In this document: one piece after another, positions 1-8,073 of the stretch
How the letters are laid out: each line of letters begins with the position of its first letter
Position numbering within the stretch: position 1 is the stretch's first letter
NCBI GenBank assembly: GCA_003003925.1
Contig: PVWP01000002.1
Span: forward strand, 124,001 to 188,000
From: Aphanothece cf. minutissima CCALA 015
Lineage (GTDB): Bacteria > Cyanobacteriota > Cyanobacteriia > PCC-6307 > Cyanobiaceae
Reading direction: 5' to 3'
Length of the DNA: 64,000 nt
Translations under genes and position numbers: made by a program
Notes under the pieces: model-generated
The model's input: only the letters and a program-made list of their open reading frames with translations
Told to the model about the DNA's origin: nothing
Databases searched by the model: none

Positions 1-1
1 G

Positions 2-70
2 ACGGCCATGCTCGGCAGCGGCGGTTTCGAGGGGGGCCTTGACGACGACCCCGGTGAACTGGAGCTCTAG
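2..70 (+). CDS. 3' end of a truncated gene, product unknown
   Basis: An open frame enters from the left edge and stops at a TAG at 68-70. The visible 22 residues are glycine-rich and then acidic (GGFEGGLDDDPGELEL). Acidic, disordered tails like this are common at protein C-termini, but they identify no family. The gene converges on the DUF4336 gene with a 3 nt gap, which supports a real stop here. No function can be assigned. Confidence 0.45.
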   Translation, partial: TAMLGSGGFEGGLDDDPGELEL

Positions 71-73
71 GCC

Positions 74-1264
74 TCAGCCGTCCCCTTCCCCCGGCACCAG
101 CCCCAACCCCACCAGGGTGCGGTCGATGCCGGCGAGGGTTTCCCAGGCTCCCTGATCAGGGGCCCAGTCCCCCGTTTCGATCCGATCCGCCAGGGCGGCC
201 AGCTCCTCGGCCGAGCTGGCGACGGGCGCGTCGTGGTGGGCTGGCACCACCCGGCGCAGGCCCTTCAGCCCTGCCAGCACACGGATCCAGGCCACCAGCG
301 CGGCCCGCTGGCGGGGGAACACCAGCCGCTCCAGCACCGCCGCCACCTGCAGGCTGCTGCGGCCCCCCGGAGCCAGGGCCTCGAAGTCGGCCTGCCAGCC
401 GGGCTGCCAACGGAACGGGTAGAAGCCGAAGTGGGCCCGGGCGTCACGGCAGCCCGGTGCCAGGCAATGGCGCAGCAGCTCGCCCAGGGGGGGGATCACC
501 AGGGGCCTGGGGCGCAGGTAGGTGGCAAACAGCACCAGCCGCCACCAGCCCCGGCGCCGCTGCTGGGGATCATCACGCAAGGGTTCGTCACCGCGCTCGC
601 GGGCATGGAACAGCAGCGGCGTGGGATCGAGATCGAACACCGCCGGCGGCTCCGGCGGGATCGCCACCAGGGCATCGGTGAGCAGCAGGCTGCCGCTGGC
701 CCGATCGAAGCAGGCGATCTCCAGGAAGGTGCCCAGCCCCAGATCCAGGGGGCCCAGGGGCAGCCAGTCGAGCTGGTCGCCATGGGGCACCCCATCGCTG
801 AGCAGCTCCCGGGTGCGACGGGCGGGGAACCCCAGCCAGGCGGGCGGCAGCGGCAGGGGGAAGCTCCACTGCTTCGGCGCCACCCACACCTGGGCGTCCG
901 GGAAGGCCCGGGCCATGGCCGGCACCGGCAGCTTGTGCTCCAGCCCCGACGCGGTGGGCAGCACGATGGTGCACACCCGGCCGTGGCGCTCTTCCAGGCC
1001 CCGCAGGCGGGCGCGCACCTCGGCGGTGGGGGGCACCGGGGCATAGAGCAGCAGCCCCTCCCGCACCCGCAGCACCAGCATGCGGATCGGCACCGCCACG
1101 TACCAGACCCCCTGCAGCTGCTCGAAGCTCCAGAGACGCCCGGCGACCAGCTCCCGCACCAGGGTGCGGCGGCGGCCGTAGGGGTAGAGGGGCAGCAGGG
1201 GCCACCAGGGCCAGCGCTGGTCCGCAGCCGGGACCGTGGCAGGTTCGGTGGCCGGCTCGCTCAC
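74..1264 (-). CDS. DUF4336 domain-containing protein
   Basis: The 396-residue product matches the DUF4336 family throughout. It has an N-terminal WPLLPLYPYGRRRTL segment, a LWSFEQLQG motif, an IVLPTASGLEHK motif, a PKQWSFPLPLP block and an FRWQPGW block near the C-terminus. The family resembles the metallo-beta-lactamase fold; its substrate is not known to me. I chose the GTG at 1264-1262 because it overlaps the TGA of the upstream permease as GTGA, which implies translational coupling. The same frame stays open further upstream, but that stretch is only a shadow of the permease gene. Being last in a Mn/Zn-type importer operon suggests a link to metal handling or photosystem care, but that is inference. 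Confidence 0.85.
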   Translation of the reverse strand: MSEPATEPATVPAADQRWPWWPLLPLYPYGRRRTLVRELVAGRLWSFEQLQGVWYVAVPIRMLVLRVREGLLLYAPVPPTAEVRARLRGLEERHGRVCTIVLPTASGLEHKLPVPAMARAFPDAQVWVAPKQWSFPLPLPPAWLGFPARRTRELLSDGVPHGDQLDWLPLGPLDLGLGTFLEIACFDRASGSLLLTDALVAIPPEPPAVFDLDPTPLLFHARERGDEPLRDDPQQRRRGWWRLVLFATYLRPRPLVIPPLGELLRHCLAPGCRDARAHFGFYPFRWQPGWQADFEALAPGGRSSLQVAAVLERLVFPRQRAALVAWIRVLAGLKGLRRVVPAHHDAPVASSAEELAALADRIETGDWAPDQGAWETLAGIDRTLVGLGLVPGEGDG

Positions 1265-2133
1265 GCGGACGGGAAACGGGAGGCCCGTGGCGAACGGCGC
1301 CGCTGGGCCAGCAGGCCATGGCGCGGCGCCAGCAGGAAGCAGAGCAGGAACAGCAGCGTCTGCACCAGCACGATGCAGCCGGCGGTGGAGGCATCCATCC
1401 AGTAGCTCCAGTAGATCCCGGTCACGCTGGAGATCACGGCCGAGAGGATCGAGAGCCACACCATGCGGTCGAAACGATCGGTGAGCAGGTAAGCCGTGGC
1501 CCCCGGGGTGACCAGCATCGCCACCACCAGGATGATGCCCACGGTCTGCAGGCCCGCCACCGCCGCCAGGGAGAGCATCGACAGCAGCAGGTAGTGCAGG
1601 ACGCCGGTGTGGAGGCCGATGGAGCGGGCGTGGGTGGGATCGAAGCAGAACAGGATCAGGTCCTTGCGCAGCACCAGCAGCACGGTGAGCACCAGCACGC
1701 TGATCACCACCGTCTGGAGGATGTCGGAGGAGCTGATGCCCAGCACGTTGCCGAACAGGATGTGGGAGAGGTCGATGCTGCTGCGCACCTTGGAGATCAG
1801 CGTCAGGCCGAGGGCGAAGAAGCCGGTGAACACCAGCCCGATCACCGTGTCCTCCTTGATCCGGGTCATCTGCTTGATGTAGCCGATCAGGGCCACCGAG
1901 CCGACGCCGAAGACGAAGGCCCCCACCGCGAAGGGCAGGTTCAGGGCGTAGGCGATCACCACGCCCGGCATCACCGCATGGGACACCGCATCGCCCATCA
2001 GGGCCCAGCCCTTCAGCGTCATGTAGCAGGAGAGCAGGCCGCAGACGCAGGAGACGAGCATGCTGACCAGCAGGGCCCGCACCATGAACTCCTGCTGGAG
2101 CGGTTCGATCAGCCAGGTGAGCACGGCCGTCAT
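1261..2133 (-). CDS. mntB: Mn/Zn-type metal ABC transporter permease
   Basis: This 290-residue, very hydrophobic protein is the ABC-3 type inner-membrane channel subunit for divalent metal import. It starts MTAVLTWLIEPLQQEFMVRA and carries the family hallmark ALMGDAVSHAV in the second membrane segment, then a long run of helices to residue 275. Its ATG overlaps the stop of the ATPase gene (ATGA at 2130-2133), so the two are translationally coupled. The order binding protein, ATPase, permease matches the cyanobacterial mntCAB operon. Mn as substrate is inferred from that order and from the psbA neighbour; Zn cannot be excluded from sequence alone. Confidence 0.88.
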   Translation of the reverse strand: MTAVLTWLIEPLQQEFMVRALLVSMLVSCVCGLLSCYMTLKGWALMGDAVSHAVMPGVVIAYALNLPFAVGAFVFGVGSVALIGYIKQMTRIKEDTVIGLVFTGFFALGLTLISKVRSSIDLSHILFGNVLGISSSDILQTVVISVLVLTVLLVLRKDLILFCFDPTHARSIGLHTGVLHYLLLSMLSLAAVAGLQTVGIILVVAMLVTPGATAYLLTDRFDRMVWLSILSAVISSVTGIYWSYWMDASTAGCIVLVQTLLFLLCFLLAPRHGLLAQRRRSPRASRFPSA

Positions 2134-2921
2134 GGCGCCTGGTGGGGGTCGGCGTCGCCGGCCGGCTCGCCCTCCAGCCGCAGGCCGCCGAAGGTGAGGG
2201 CCAGGTTCTCGCTGGTGAACACCGAGGAGGTCTCCCCGTAGGCCAGCACGGTCTTGTTGATCAGCACCACATGGTCGCAGAAGCTGGTGACGTGGGCCAG
2301 GTCGTGGGTGGAGATCATCAGGGTGCGCCCCTCGCGGCGGAACTGCTCGAACAGCTCGATCATCAGTTTCTCGGTGCGGATGTCGACGCCGTTGAACGGC
2401 TCATCGAGCAGCATCACCGAGGCGCCCTGGGCCAGGGCCCGCGCCAGGAAGGCCCGCTTGCGCTGGCCGCCCGAGAGGGCGCCGATCTGGCGGTGGCGCA
2501 GCGGCCACAGGTCCACCCGCTCGAGCGCCTCCCGCACCGCCTCCCGGTCGACCGGACGGGGGAGGCGCAGCAGATTCATGCTGCCGTAGCGACCCATCAT
2601 CACCACCTCCTGGACGTTGACCGGGAAGTTCCAGTCGACGCTCTCGGTCTGGGGGACGTAGGCGACCGCCCGGGCCCGGCGGGCCTGGCGCAGGGGCAGG
2701 CCATTGATGGCGATGCTGCCGGCCGAGGGGCGCACGAAGCCCATCAGGGCCTTGAACAGGGTGGATTTGCCGGCCCCGTTCATCCCCACCAGGGCGCAGA
2801 TGGTGCCGGCATCGAGATGCAGGGACGCCTCATGGACGGCCACCACCCCGTGGTAATCGACGCAGAGATTGCGAACGGCGATGCGCTCGTTGCCGGCGCA
2901 GGGGGTGGGGCGAGAGGGCAT
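2130..2921 (-). CDS. mntA: Mn/Zn-type metal ABC transporter ATP-binding protein
   Basis: A 263-residue ABC ATPase that powers metal import at the cytoplasmic face. A Walker A GMNGAGKST lies near residues 46-54, the signature LSGGQRKRAFLARAL near 150, and Walker B VMLLDEPFNGVD follows, then an ISTHD switch histidine. The Q-loop region reads AYVPQTESVDWNFPV, typical of the Mn/Zn/Fe chelate subfamily. It follows the binding-protein gene after a 4 nt gap and overlaps mntB by 4 nt, so the three form one operon. The naming follows the Synechocystis scheme. Confidence 0.9.
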   Translation of the reverse strand: MPSRPTPCAGNERIAVRNLCVDYHGVVAVHEASLHLDAGTICALVGMNGAGKSTLFKALMGFVRPSAGSIAINGLPLRQARRARAVAYVPQTESVDWNFPVNVQEVVMMGRYGSMNLLRLPRPVDREAVREALERVDLWPLRHRQIGALSGGQRKRAFLARALAQGASVMLLDEPFNGVDIRTEKLMIELFEQFRREGRTLMISTHDLAHVTSFCDHVVLINKTVLAYGETSSVFTSENLALTFGGLRLEGEPAGDADPHQAP

Positions 2922-2925
2922 CGGT

Positions 2926-3951
2926 TCAGCTCCCCGCCAGACCCGCTTGCAGGGTCTCCACGTTATGACGCTGGAGTTCCAGCAGATTGGGCGCCGGACC
3001 GTCCGGCAGGGAGAGGGAATCCACGTGGAACACCCCGCCGAAACGGGCCCCCGACTGCCTGGCCACCTGCTGCTGCGGCTCGGCGCTGACCGTGCTCTCG
3101 CAGAACACCGCCGGCACCCGGCGCTCCTTCACGAGGGCGATCAGGCGGGCCATGCGCTGGGGGGTGACCTGGGACTCGGCGTTCACCGGCCACAGGTAGG
3201 CCTCGGTGAGGCCGTAATCGCGGGCGAGGTAGGAGAAGGCCCCCTCGCAGGTGGCCAGCACCCGCTGGCCGGGGGGGATCCGGGCCAGGGAGGTCCGCAG
3301 CTCCCTGTCGAGGGCGTCCAGCTCGGCGCTGTAGCGCGCGGCGTTGCGCTGGAAGGTGGCGGCGCCGGCGGGGTCGAGCCGGGTGAGGGCGCGGCGGATG
3401 TTCTCCACATAGACCTTGGCCAGCCGGGGGGACATCCAGGCGTGGGGGTTCGGCTTGCCCTGGTAGGCGTCCCCGGCGATCGGCAGGGGCGTGATGCCCT
3501 CGGTGAGGGTCACGTGGGGCACGTCGGGGAGGCCGGCGTAGAAGCGCTGGGCCCAGCGCTCCAGGCCGAAGCCGTTCTCCAGGACCAGGTCGGCCCCCGA
3601 GGCCCGCTTCAGGTCGCTGGGGGTGGGCTCGTAGCCATGGATCTCGGCCCCCAGCCGGGTGATCGATTCCACCCGCACCCGATCGCCGGCCACCTGGCGG
3701 GCCATGTCCGCCAGGATCGTGAAGGTGGTGAGCACCAGGGGGCGCTGGTCCGCAGCACCGGCGCTGTTGCTGGCCCCCGGGGCCGCCCCCGTCATCGACG
3801 GCGTGGGGGACGGACCACCGCTCCGGGGCCCGGGGGTGCAGCCGCTGCCCAGCAGGGGAAGCACCAGGGCGGCGGCCACCAGGGCCCGCTTCAGAGGGAG
3901 CCGCGGGGCCTTGTCGTGGTGGCCCTGGCCGTCATGGCGGTGCTGGGGCAT
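2926..3951 (-). CDS. mntC: Mn/Zn-type ABC transporter substrate-binding lipoprotein
   Basis: The 341-residue product belongs to the cluster A-I (TroA/ZnuA/MntC) solute-binding proteins. A signal peptide ends at a lipobox LLGSGC with the lipid-anchored cysteine at residue 38, so it should be a periplasm-facing lipoprotein. Metal ligands expected of the family are visible in AEIHGYEPTPSD, NPHAWMSP and the later CESTVS region. There is no long His-rich loop between the two lobes, which is more like Mn than Zn binders. The stretch before the signal peptide contains four histidines (HRHDGQGHH), so the true start could be slightly later. First gene of mntCAB. Confidence 0.87.
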   Translation of the reverse strand: MPQHRHDGQGHHDKAPRLPLKRALVAAALVLPLLGSGCTPGPRSGGPSPTPSMTGAAPGASNSAGAADQRPLVLTTFTILADMARQVAGDRVRVESITRLGAEIHGYEPTPSDLKRASGADLVLENGFGLERWAQRFYAGLPDVPHVTLTEGITPLPIAGDAYQGKPNPHAWMSPRLAKVYVENIRRALTRLDPAGAATFQRNAARYSAELDALDRELRTSLARIPPGQRVLATCEGAFSYLARDYGLTEAYLWPVNAESQVTPQRMARLIALVKERRVPAVFCESTVSAEPQQQVARQSGARFGGVFHVDSLSLPDGPAPNLLELQRHNVETLQAGLAGS

Positions 3952-4031
3952 GGGGACCGTTGGCGAGCAGAAAGCTTGGAGTGAACATTCTGGCCGCCGC
4001 TGCGGGTCCCCTACGGCCGGATGGCCGCCAA

Positions 4032-4070
4032 GGAAAAGCCCCCTCGACGTCCGCAGGGGACGGAGGGGGC
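4032..4070 (-). terminator. Rho-independent terminator of psbA
   Basis: Outer arms GCCCCCTC (4038-4045) and GAGGGGGC (4063-4070) pair perfectly. Inner arms CGTCC (4048-4052) and GGACG (4058-4062) extend the stem around a 5 nt loop. On the minus strand the stem is followed by TTTT (4034-4037). It lies 57 nt past the psbA stop and about 80 nt before the mntC start, so it should separate the two transcripts. The remaining 3952-4031 stretch shows no recognisable promoter or operator. Confidence 0.85.
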
Positions 4071-4127
4071 GGGGGGTGGATCGGAGAGCGGCCCGAGGGC
4101 CGGAGCCGACCGCGGGTGCCGCGGGGA

Positions 4128-5204
4128 TCAGCCGATCGCCGGAGCCTGCAGGGCCACGGGAACGGACTGCACGGTGGCCAGATCCAGGGGGAAGTTGTGG
4201 GCGTTGCGCTCGTGCATCACCTCGAAACCGAGGTTGGCGCGGTTGAGCACGTCGGCCCAGGTGTTCACCACCCGGCCCTGGCTGTCGAGGACGGACTGGT
4301 TGAAGTTGAAGCCGTTCAGGTTGAACGCCATGGTGCTGATGCCCAGAGACGTGAACCAGATGCCGACCACGGGCCAGGCGGCCAGGAAGAAGTGGAGGCT
4401 GCGGCTGTTGTTGAAGGAGGCGTACTGGAAGATCAGGCGACCGAAGTAGCCGTGGGCGGCCACGATGTTGTAGGTCTCTTCCTCCTGGCCGAACTTGTAG
4501 CCGTAGTTCTGCGACTCACTTTCGGTGGTCTCACGCACCAGGGAGCTGGTGACGAGGGAGCCGTGCATGGCCGAGAACAGGGAGCCGCCGAACACACCGG
4601 CCACACCCAGCATGTGGAAAGGGTGCATCAGGATGTTGTGCTCGGCCTGGAACACCAGCATGAAGTTGAAGGTGCCGCTGATGCCGAGGGGCATGCCGTC
4701 GGAGAACGAGCCCTGGCCGAGGGGATAGATCAGGAACACCGCGAAGGCCGCCGAGAGGGGGGCCGAGTAGGCGACGCAGATCCAGGGGCGCATGCCCAGC
4801 CGGTAGGAGAGCTCCCACTGGCGTCCCATGTAGGCGGAGATGCCGATCAGGAAGTGGAAGACCACCAGCTGGTAGGGGCCACCGTTGTACAGCCACTCGT
4901 CGAGGCTGGCGGCTTCCCAGATGGGGTAGAAGTGCAGACCGATGGCGTTGCTGGAGGGGACAACGGCGCCGGAGATGATGTTGTTGCCGTACATCAGGGA
5001 GCCGGCGACCGGCTCACGGATGCCGTCGATGTCGACGGCGGGGGCCGCGATGAAGGCGACGACGTAGCAGATGGTGGCGGCCAGCAGGCAAGGGATCATC
5101 AGCACACCGAACCAACCGACATAGATGCGGTTGTTGGTGGAGGTGACCCAGGCGCAGAAGCTTTCCCAGCTTTCCGAGCGGCCGCTGCGAATGGCAGTGG
5201 TCAT
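4128..5204 (-). CDS. psbA: Photosystem II reaction-centre protein D1
   Basis: The 358-residue product is D1, which binds the primary donor chlorophylls, pheophytin, QB and part of the Mn4CaO5 cluster in thylakoid photosystem II. It is nearly identical to cyanobacterial D1 along its whole length, including [31 protein letters not shown] and the cluster-binding [16 protein letters not shown]. It lacks one residue near the N-terminus compared with standard numbering, so MGRQWEL places Gln at the position called 130; Gln there is the classic D1:1 (low-light) type rather than the Glu of D1:2. The usual C-terminal extension follows the LDLA processing site. Start ATG at 5204. Other psbA copies are expected elsewhere in the genome. 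Confidence 0.98.
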   Translation of the reverse strand: MTTAIRSGRSESWESFCAWVTSTNNRIYVGWFGVLMIPCLLAATICYVVAFIAAPAVDIDGIREPVAGSLMYGNNIISGAVVPSSNAIGLHFYPIWEAASLDEWLYNGGPYQLVVFHFLIGISAYMGRQWELSYRLGMRPWICVAYSAPLSAAFAVFLIYPLGQGSFSDGMPLGISGTFNFMLVFQAEHNILMHPFHMLGVAGVFGGSLFSAMHGSLVTSSLVRETTESESQNYGYKFGQEEETYNIVAAHGYFGRLIFQYASFNNSRSLHFFLAAWPVVGIWFTSLGISTMAFNLNGFNFNQSVLDSQGRVVNTWADVLNRANLGFEVMHERNAHNFPLDLATVQSVPVALQAPAIG

Positions 5205-5234
5205 GGAAGTAAGACGGTAGGGATAGGCAGTGAT

Positions 5235-5251
5235 ACCTCCACAAGGGAGGT
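5235..5251 (-). promoter_or_regulatory. Hairpin in the psbA 5' leader holding an SD-like sequence
   Basis: In the psbA sense direction ACCTCC, CTTGT and GGAGGT follow one another, a perfect 6-bp stem with a 5 nt loop. The GGAGGT arm is a consensus Shine-Dalgarno sequence, but it ends about 30 nt before the ATG at 5204, too far to act in the normal way, and it would be paired in the hairpin. The stretch nearer the ATG (5205-5234) has no other strong SD. A role in mRNA stability or light-dependent translation is inference. Confidence 0.5.
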
Positions 5252-5327
5252 CGATTCACATTAAGTAACCCCGAGGGAATCCGAACCGGGCAGCAATGAA
5301 CCTTCAGGCAATCGGGTGGATTCGCAA

Positions 5328-5354
5328 TGAATATTCATGAAGTGAGTTCATGAA
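5328..5354. repeat. AT-rich palindromic repeats upstream of psbA
   Basis: Two copies of the self-complementary octamer TTCATGAA lie at 5334-5341 and 5347-5354, 13 nt apart, and the palindrome TGAATATTCA (5328-5337) overlaps the first. The cluster lies 124-150 nt upstream of the psbA ATG, in a short AT-rich island inside very G+C-rich DNA, just beyond the end of the gene at 5362. Position and symmetry suggest a protein-binding site for psbA control. The spacing does not match the RpaB HLR1 arrangement, and no factor is assigned. Confidence 0.45.
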
Positions 5355-5361
5355 ATGTTCG

Positions 5362-6777
5362 TCACACCGCCGGCGGCAGGGGCGGGGCGGCCAGCGATGG
5401 CGAAGACGCTGGCCCCAGCTGCTGGCTGATCCAGGCAAACCCCTGCTGCAGGAAGCGGGACCAGTCGAGCTTCTCCGCCTCGGCCGCCCGGGCCACCAGC
5501 AGGGGAGCCTCCCGCTTGATCCGCTCCAGGTCCGGGGCCTCGACGCCGGCGGAGAGGGCCAGCACATCGGCCATGGCATGGCTCACCACCCGGGTCAGAT
5601 AGGCCGCGCTCAGGGCCTGGATAGCCCCGCCCACCACCCAGGTGGCGCCATGGAGACGCGCAGCGGCCAGCAGGGCCTGGCTGCTCCACTCCACCACCCC
5701 CAGCAACAGGGAGGCCTTGCCCAGTTCCATGGCGGCGGCCTTGAGCTGCTCCGCGCTCCACGGGCAGCCCCACAGGCGCGCCATCTCCTGCAGCATCAGG
5801 CCGTTGGCCGCCGCCAGCAACAGCAGATCCAGGGAGGGGAGGGGGGCGGCGAACACCCCCGCGGCCACCATCCACTGGGTGCGTTGCTGGAGCTGGACCA
5901 GCCGTTGCCGCCGCAGCCGCTCCAGGTCGGCCTGCCAGCGCCGGTGCAGCGCCTCGATGCGCCGCAGGGGCGTCGCCCGGCGCAGGGACGGGCCCTCGGC
6001 CACCAGCCAGCGGGCCAGGGGCTGCAGGCTGGTGGCCAGGGCCTCGGGGCTGCCGTCCCACGGCAGCAGCCGGTCGGCGGCGGCGCCGGGCCACTGGGAG
6101 GCCAGTTCGGACGCCAGGACGGCCGGGTCGCAGGGAGCCTCCGGCTGCACCAGCAGCCAGAGGGGCTGGCTCGGAGGCACGGCCTCCAGCCAGCGCAGAT
6201 CGGCGGCCCGCAGCGGGGTCACCAGGTGGAACAGCACCACGTCGGCGGCGGCGAAGCCCTCCGGCCACTGGCGCTCCCGGCTCACCGCCGGCAGGGCTTC
6301 GCCCCAGCGCAGGCTCAGGGCCAGCCGGCCGCGCAGGGCCGCCTGGAGCTGGGGGGCCCAGGCGGCGTCGGGGGCGACGCAGCCCACCAGGGCGAGCTGG
6401 AGACCGGGCCGGGCCCCCTCCTGGCGCAGGGCGGCGAGGCCGGCGCGGCGCTGGATCTGGCCTTCGCCCGGCTCGCCCTCGTCCGGCCCCCCCTCCAGAT
6501 GCTCGAACTGGAGCAGCAGCTCCTCGCAGCGCCGCAGCCAGGCGTCGAAGCTGGCGGGCAACCGGGGCGGTGCCAGGCGGGCGGGCCGCCGGCCCAGCCA
6601 CCACCAGCCCGCCGCCACTCCGGCGAGCCCCACCAGACCCAGTCCCTCTCCGGGGAGAGCCCGCAGCAGCAGCTCGCCCCCGATCACCCCCCCGGTGAGC
6701 AGCAGGGCCTGCCGGCCCCACCCGGTGGACAGCAGGGAGGCCAGGGCGGCTGGGCGCAGGGGGTCCGGGGACGTCAC
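5362..6777 (-). CDS. DUF697-type membrane protein with degenerate GTPase-like region
   Basis: The 471-residue protein has an N-terminal hydrophobic hairpin (about 12-50), a central alpha/beta region, and a C-terminal part (about 300-440) with the hydrophobic pair and conserved helices typical of YcjF/DUF697 proteins. DUF697 domains usually follow a Ras-like GTPase. Here the middle starts LALVGCVAPDAAW, where a P-loop would stand, but no GxxxxGK[ST] remains, so GTP binding looks lost. Later strands such as DVVLFHLVTPL and LWLLVQPE keep the fold pattern. I chose GTG at 6777 because it is the last good start before the divergent gene at 6886. Function unknown. Confidence 0.7.
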   Translation of the reverse strand: MTSPDPLRPAALASLLSTGWGRQALLLTGGVIGGELLLRALPGEGLGLVGLAGVAAGWWWLGRRPARLAPPRLPASFDAWLRRCEELLLQFEHLEGGPDEGEPGEGQIQRRAGLAALRQEGARPGLQLALVGCVAPDAAWAPQLQAALRGRLALSLRWGEALPAVSRERQWPEGFAAADVVLFHLVTPLRAADLRWLEAVPPSQPLWLLVQPEAPCDPAVLASELASQWPGAAADRLLPWDGSPEALATSLQPLARWLVAEGPSLRRATPLRRIEALHRRWQADLERLRRQRLVQLQQRTQWMVAAGVFAAPLPSLDLLLLAAANGLMLQEMARLWGCPWSAEQLKAAAMELGKASLLLGVVEWSSQALLAAARLHGATWVVGGAIQALSAAYLTRVVSHAMADVLALSAGVEAPDLERIKREAPLLVARAAEAEKLDWSRFLQQGFAWISQQLGPASSPSLAAPPLPPAV

Positions 6778-6885
6778 GGGCGGGTACCGGCGGCGATGCC
6801 TCTCTAGCTCAGAAGTGACGGGGCTCCCACCCCCGCGTCCACCTCCCTTAAGACACCGTCCCTGCAGACCCCCGACGGACGCACC

Positions 6886-7500
6886 ATGATTCAGGTTGTC
6901 GTCCGGGTCCCCTCCGTGCCGTCTTCCGATGCCCGCTCCGGCCCGGCTGCGACGTCCGGCCCGGCTGCCACGGCTGATGCTCTCTTCCTGCTGGACCCTC
7001 ACCGCGAGGAGCTGCGCCGTGCCCTGAAGGAGCTGGAGGTCAGTGACCACTGGCACGGCGGCCTGCCGGTGTTGCTGCTCGAGCGCTGCTGGCTGCGCCT
7101 CATCCGGGTCCCGGTGGAGGGGCTCGCCTATCGCCTGCCGCCGGACTGCAGCCAGGAGGCCCCCGAGCTGCGCCGCTACCGGGAGCTGGTGGCCGCCGGC
7201 CACCCGGCCTGGGAGGCCGAACGGCTCTGCTGGGAGGACTTCGGTGTGGACGCCTGCCGGGAGGCGCTGCGGAAGTTCTGGGCCGCCCAGGAGCGGGGCA
7301 CCCAGGGCTGGACGCTCGAGACCTACCTGGACCTGATCCAGCAGTACCGGCTGCGCTTCGCCGCCGGCGGCCCCCGTCCAGTCCCCCTACTGGTGCTGGC
7401 GCGGCGGGACGGCCAGGCCCGCCTGGGCAGGCACCGGCTGCTGTGGCTGGGTCCTGACGCCGCCGGAGGCCGGACGTCGATGCGCGACACTTGCCCCTGA
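6886..7500 (+). CDS. Conserved hypothetical protein
   Basis: A 204-residue soluble protein with no signal peptide or membrane segment and no family I can name. The first 35 residues are Ala/Pro/Ser-rich. The rest is compact and Trp/Arg-rich (LLLERCWLRLIRVP, REALRKFWAAQERG), suggesting a small folded helical domain of about 120 residues. It starts with ATG at 6886 after a 108 nt divergent intergenic stretch that also holds the start region of the DUF697 gene. It lies 15 nt before the next gene, so it probably shares a transcript with that gene and trpS. Coding is supported by codon bias and by the clean intergenic borders. Confidence 0.75.
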   Translation: MIQVVVRVPSVPSSDARSGPAATSGPAATADALFLLDPHREELRRALKELEVSDHWHGGLPVLLLERCWLRLIRVPVEGLAYRLPPDCSQEAPELRRYRELVAAGHPAWEAERLCWEDFGVDACREALRKFWAAQERGTQGWTLETYLDLIQQYRLRFAAGGPRPVPLLVLARRDGQARLGRHRLLWLGPDAAGGRTSMRDTCP

Positions 7501-7515
7501 TTGCGGGCTGCGGCC

Positions 7516-8073
7516 ATGGCGGACGACACCAACACCCCCCTTCCCGTGGGCTCCGGCCGCGGGGATGCCCCCGAGCGGGGCGGCCGATCGGGCCCGAATC
7601 GGGAGCCGGGCGGCTTCCGCATCCGCCTCAGTGACAACGAGATGCAGGCCGCCCGTGCCCTGCAGGAGGCCTTCGGCCTGCGCTCCACCGTCGCGGTGCT
7701 GGGTTTTTCCCTGCGCACCCTCGCCGACCAGCTGGAGAAGGGCCAGCTTGAGGCCCTGGTGGCCGAGCACCGGGCCCAGGCGGGCTCCCGCGCCCCCGCT
7801 CCCCGGGGAGGGGAGCCCCGCCGCGGCGGTGGCGATGGCCAGCCCCGCCAGGGGAGTCGTGGCGGCCATGGGGCCCCCCGGATCGATCCCTTCGCCCGGC
7901 CGAGCCGGCCTGCGGCCCCCGTGGCGGTGATCGACGCCGAAGCTCCGGCCGAATCCGGGGAGGCCGAGGCCGAAGCCCAGGAGACCGTGGCGGCCACGGA
8001 CGCCGCCCCTGAGGCGGCCGAAGGGGCGGTGGCCCCTGCCGACAGCGAGGGCGACGCCACCCCGGAAGCGTGA
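7516..8073 (+). CDS. Conserved hypothetical protein with disordered tail, coupled to trpS
   Basis: The 185-residue product has a short folded core near residues 33-80 (FRIRLSDNEMQAARALQEAF, then STVAVLGFSLRTLADQLEKG). This reads like a small helical, possibly ribbon-helix-helix-like, DNA- or partner-binding segment. After it comes an Arg/Gly-rich stretch and then an Ala/Glu-rich acidic tail, both probably disordered. ATG 7516 is preferred over an in-frame TTG at 7501. The stop overlaps the trpS start as GTGA, so translation is coupled. The core looks conserved in cyanobacteria to my eye, but no function is known to me. Confidence 0.7.
   Translation: MADDTNTPLPVGSGRGDAPERGGRSGPNREPGGFRIRLSDNEMQAARALQEAFGLRSTVAVLGFSLRTLADQLEKGQLEALVAEHRAQAGSRAPAPRGGEPRRGGGDGQPRQGSRGGHGAPRIDPFARPSRPAAPVAVIDAEAPAESGEAEAEAQETVAATDAAPEAAEGAVAPADSEGDATPEA

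Noticed and set aside
3952..4031. Possible Mn- or Zn-responsive operator before mntC
   Set aside because: I saw no palindrome or AT-rich box matching MntR, Mur or Zur patterns in this stretch.
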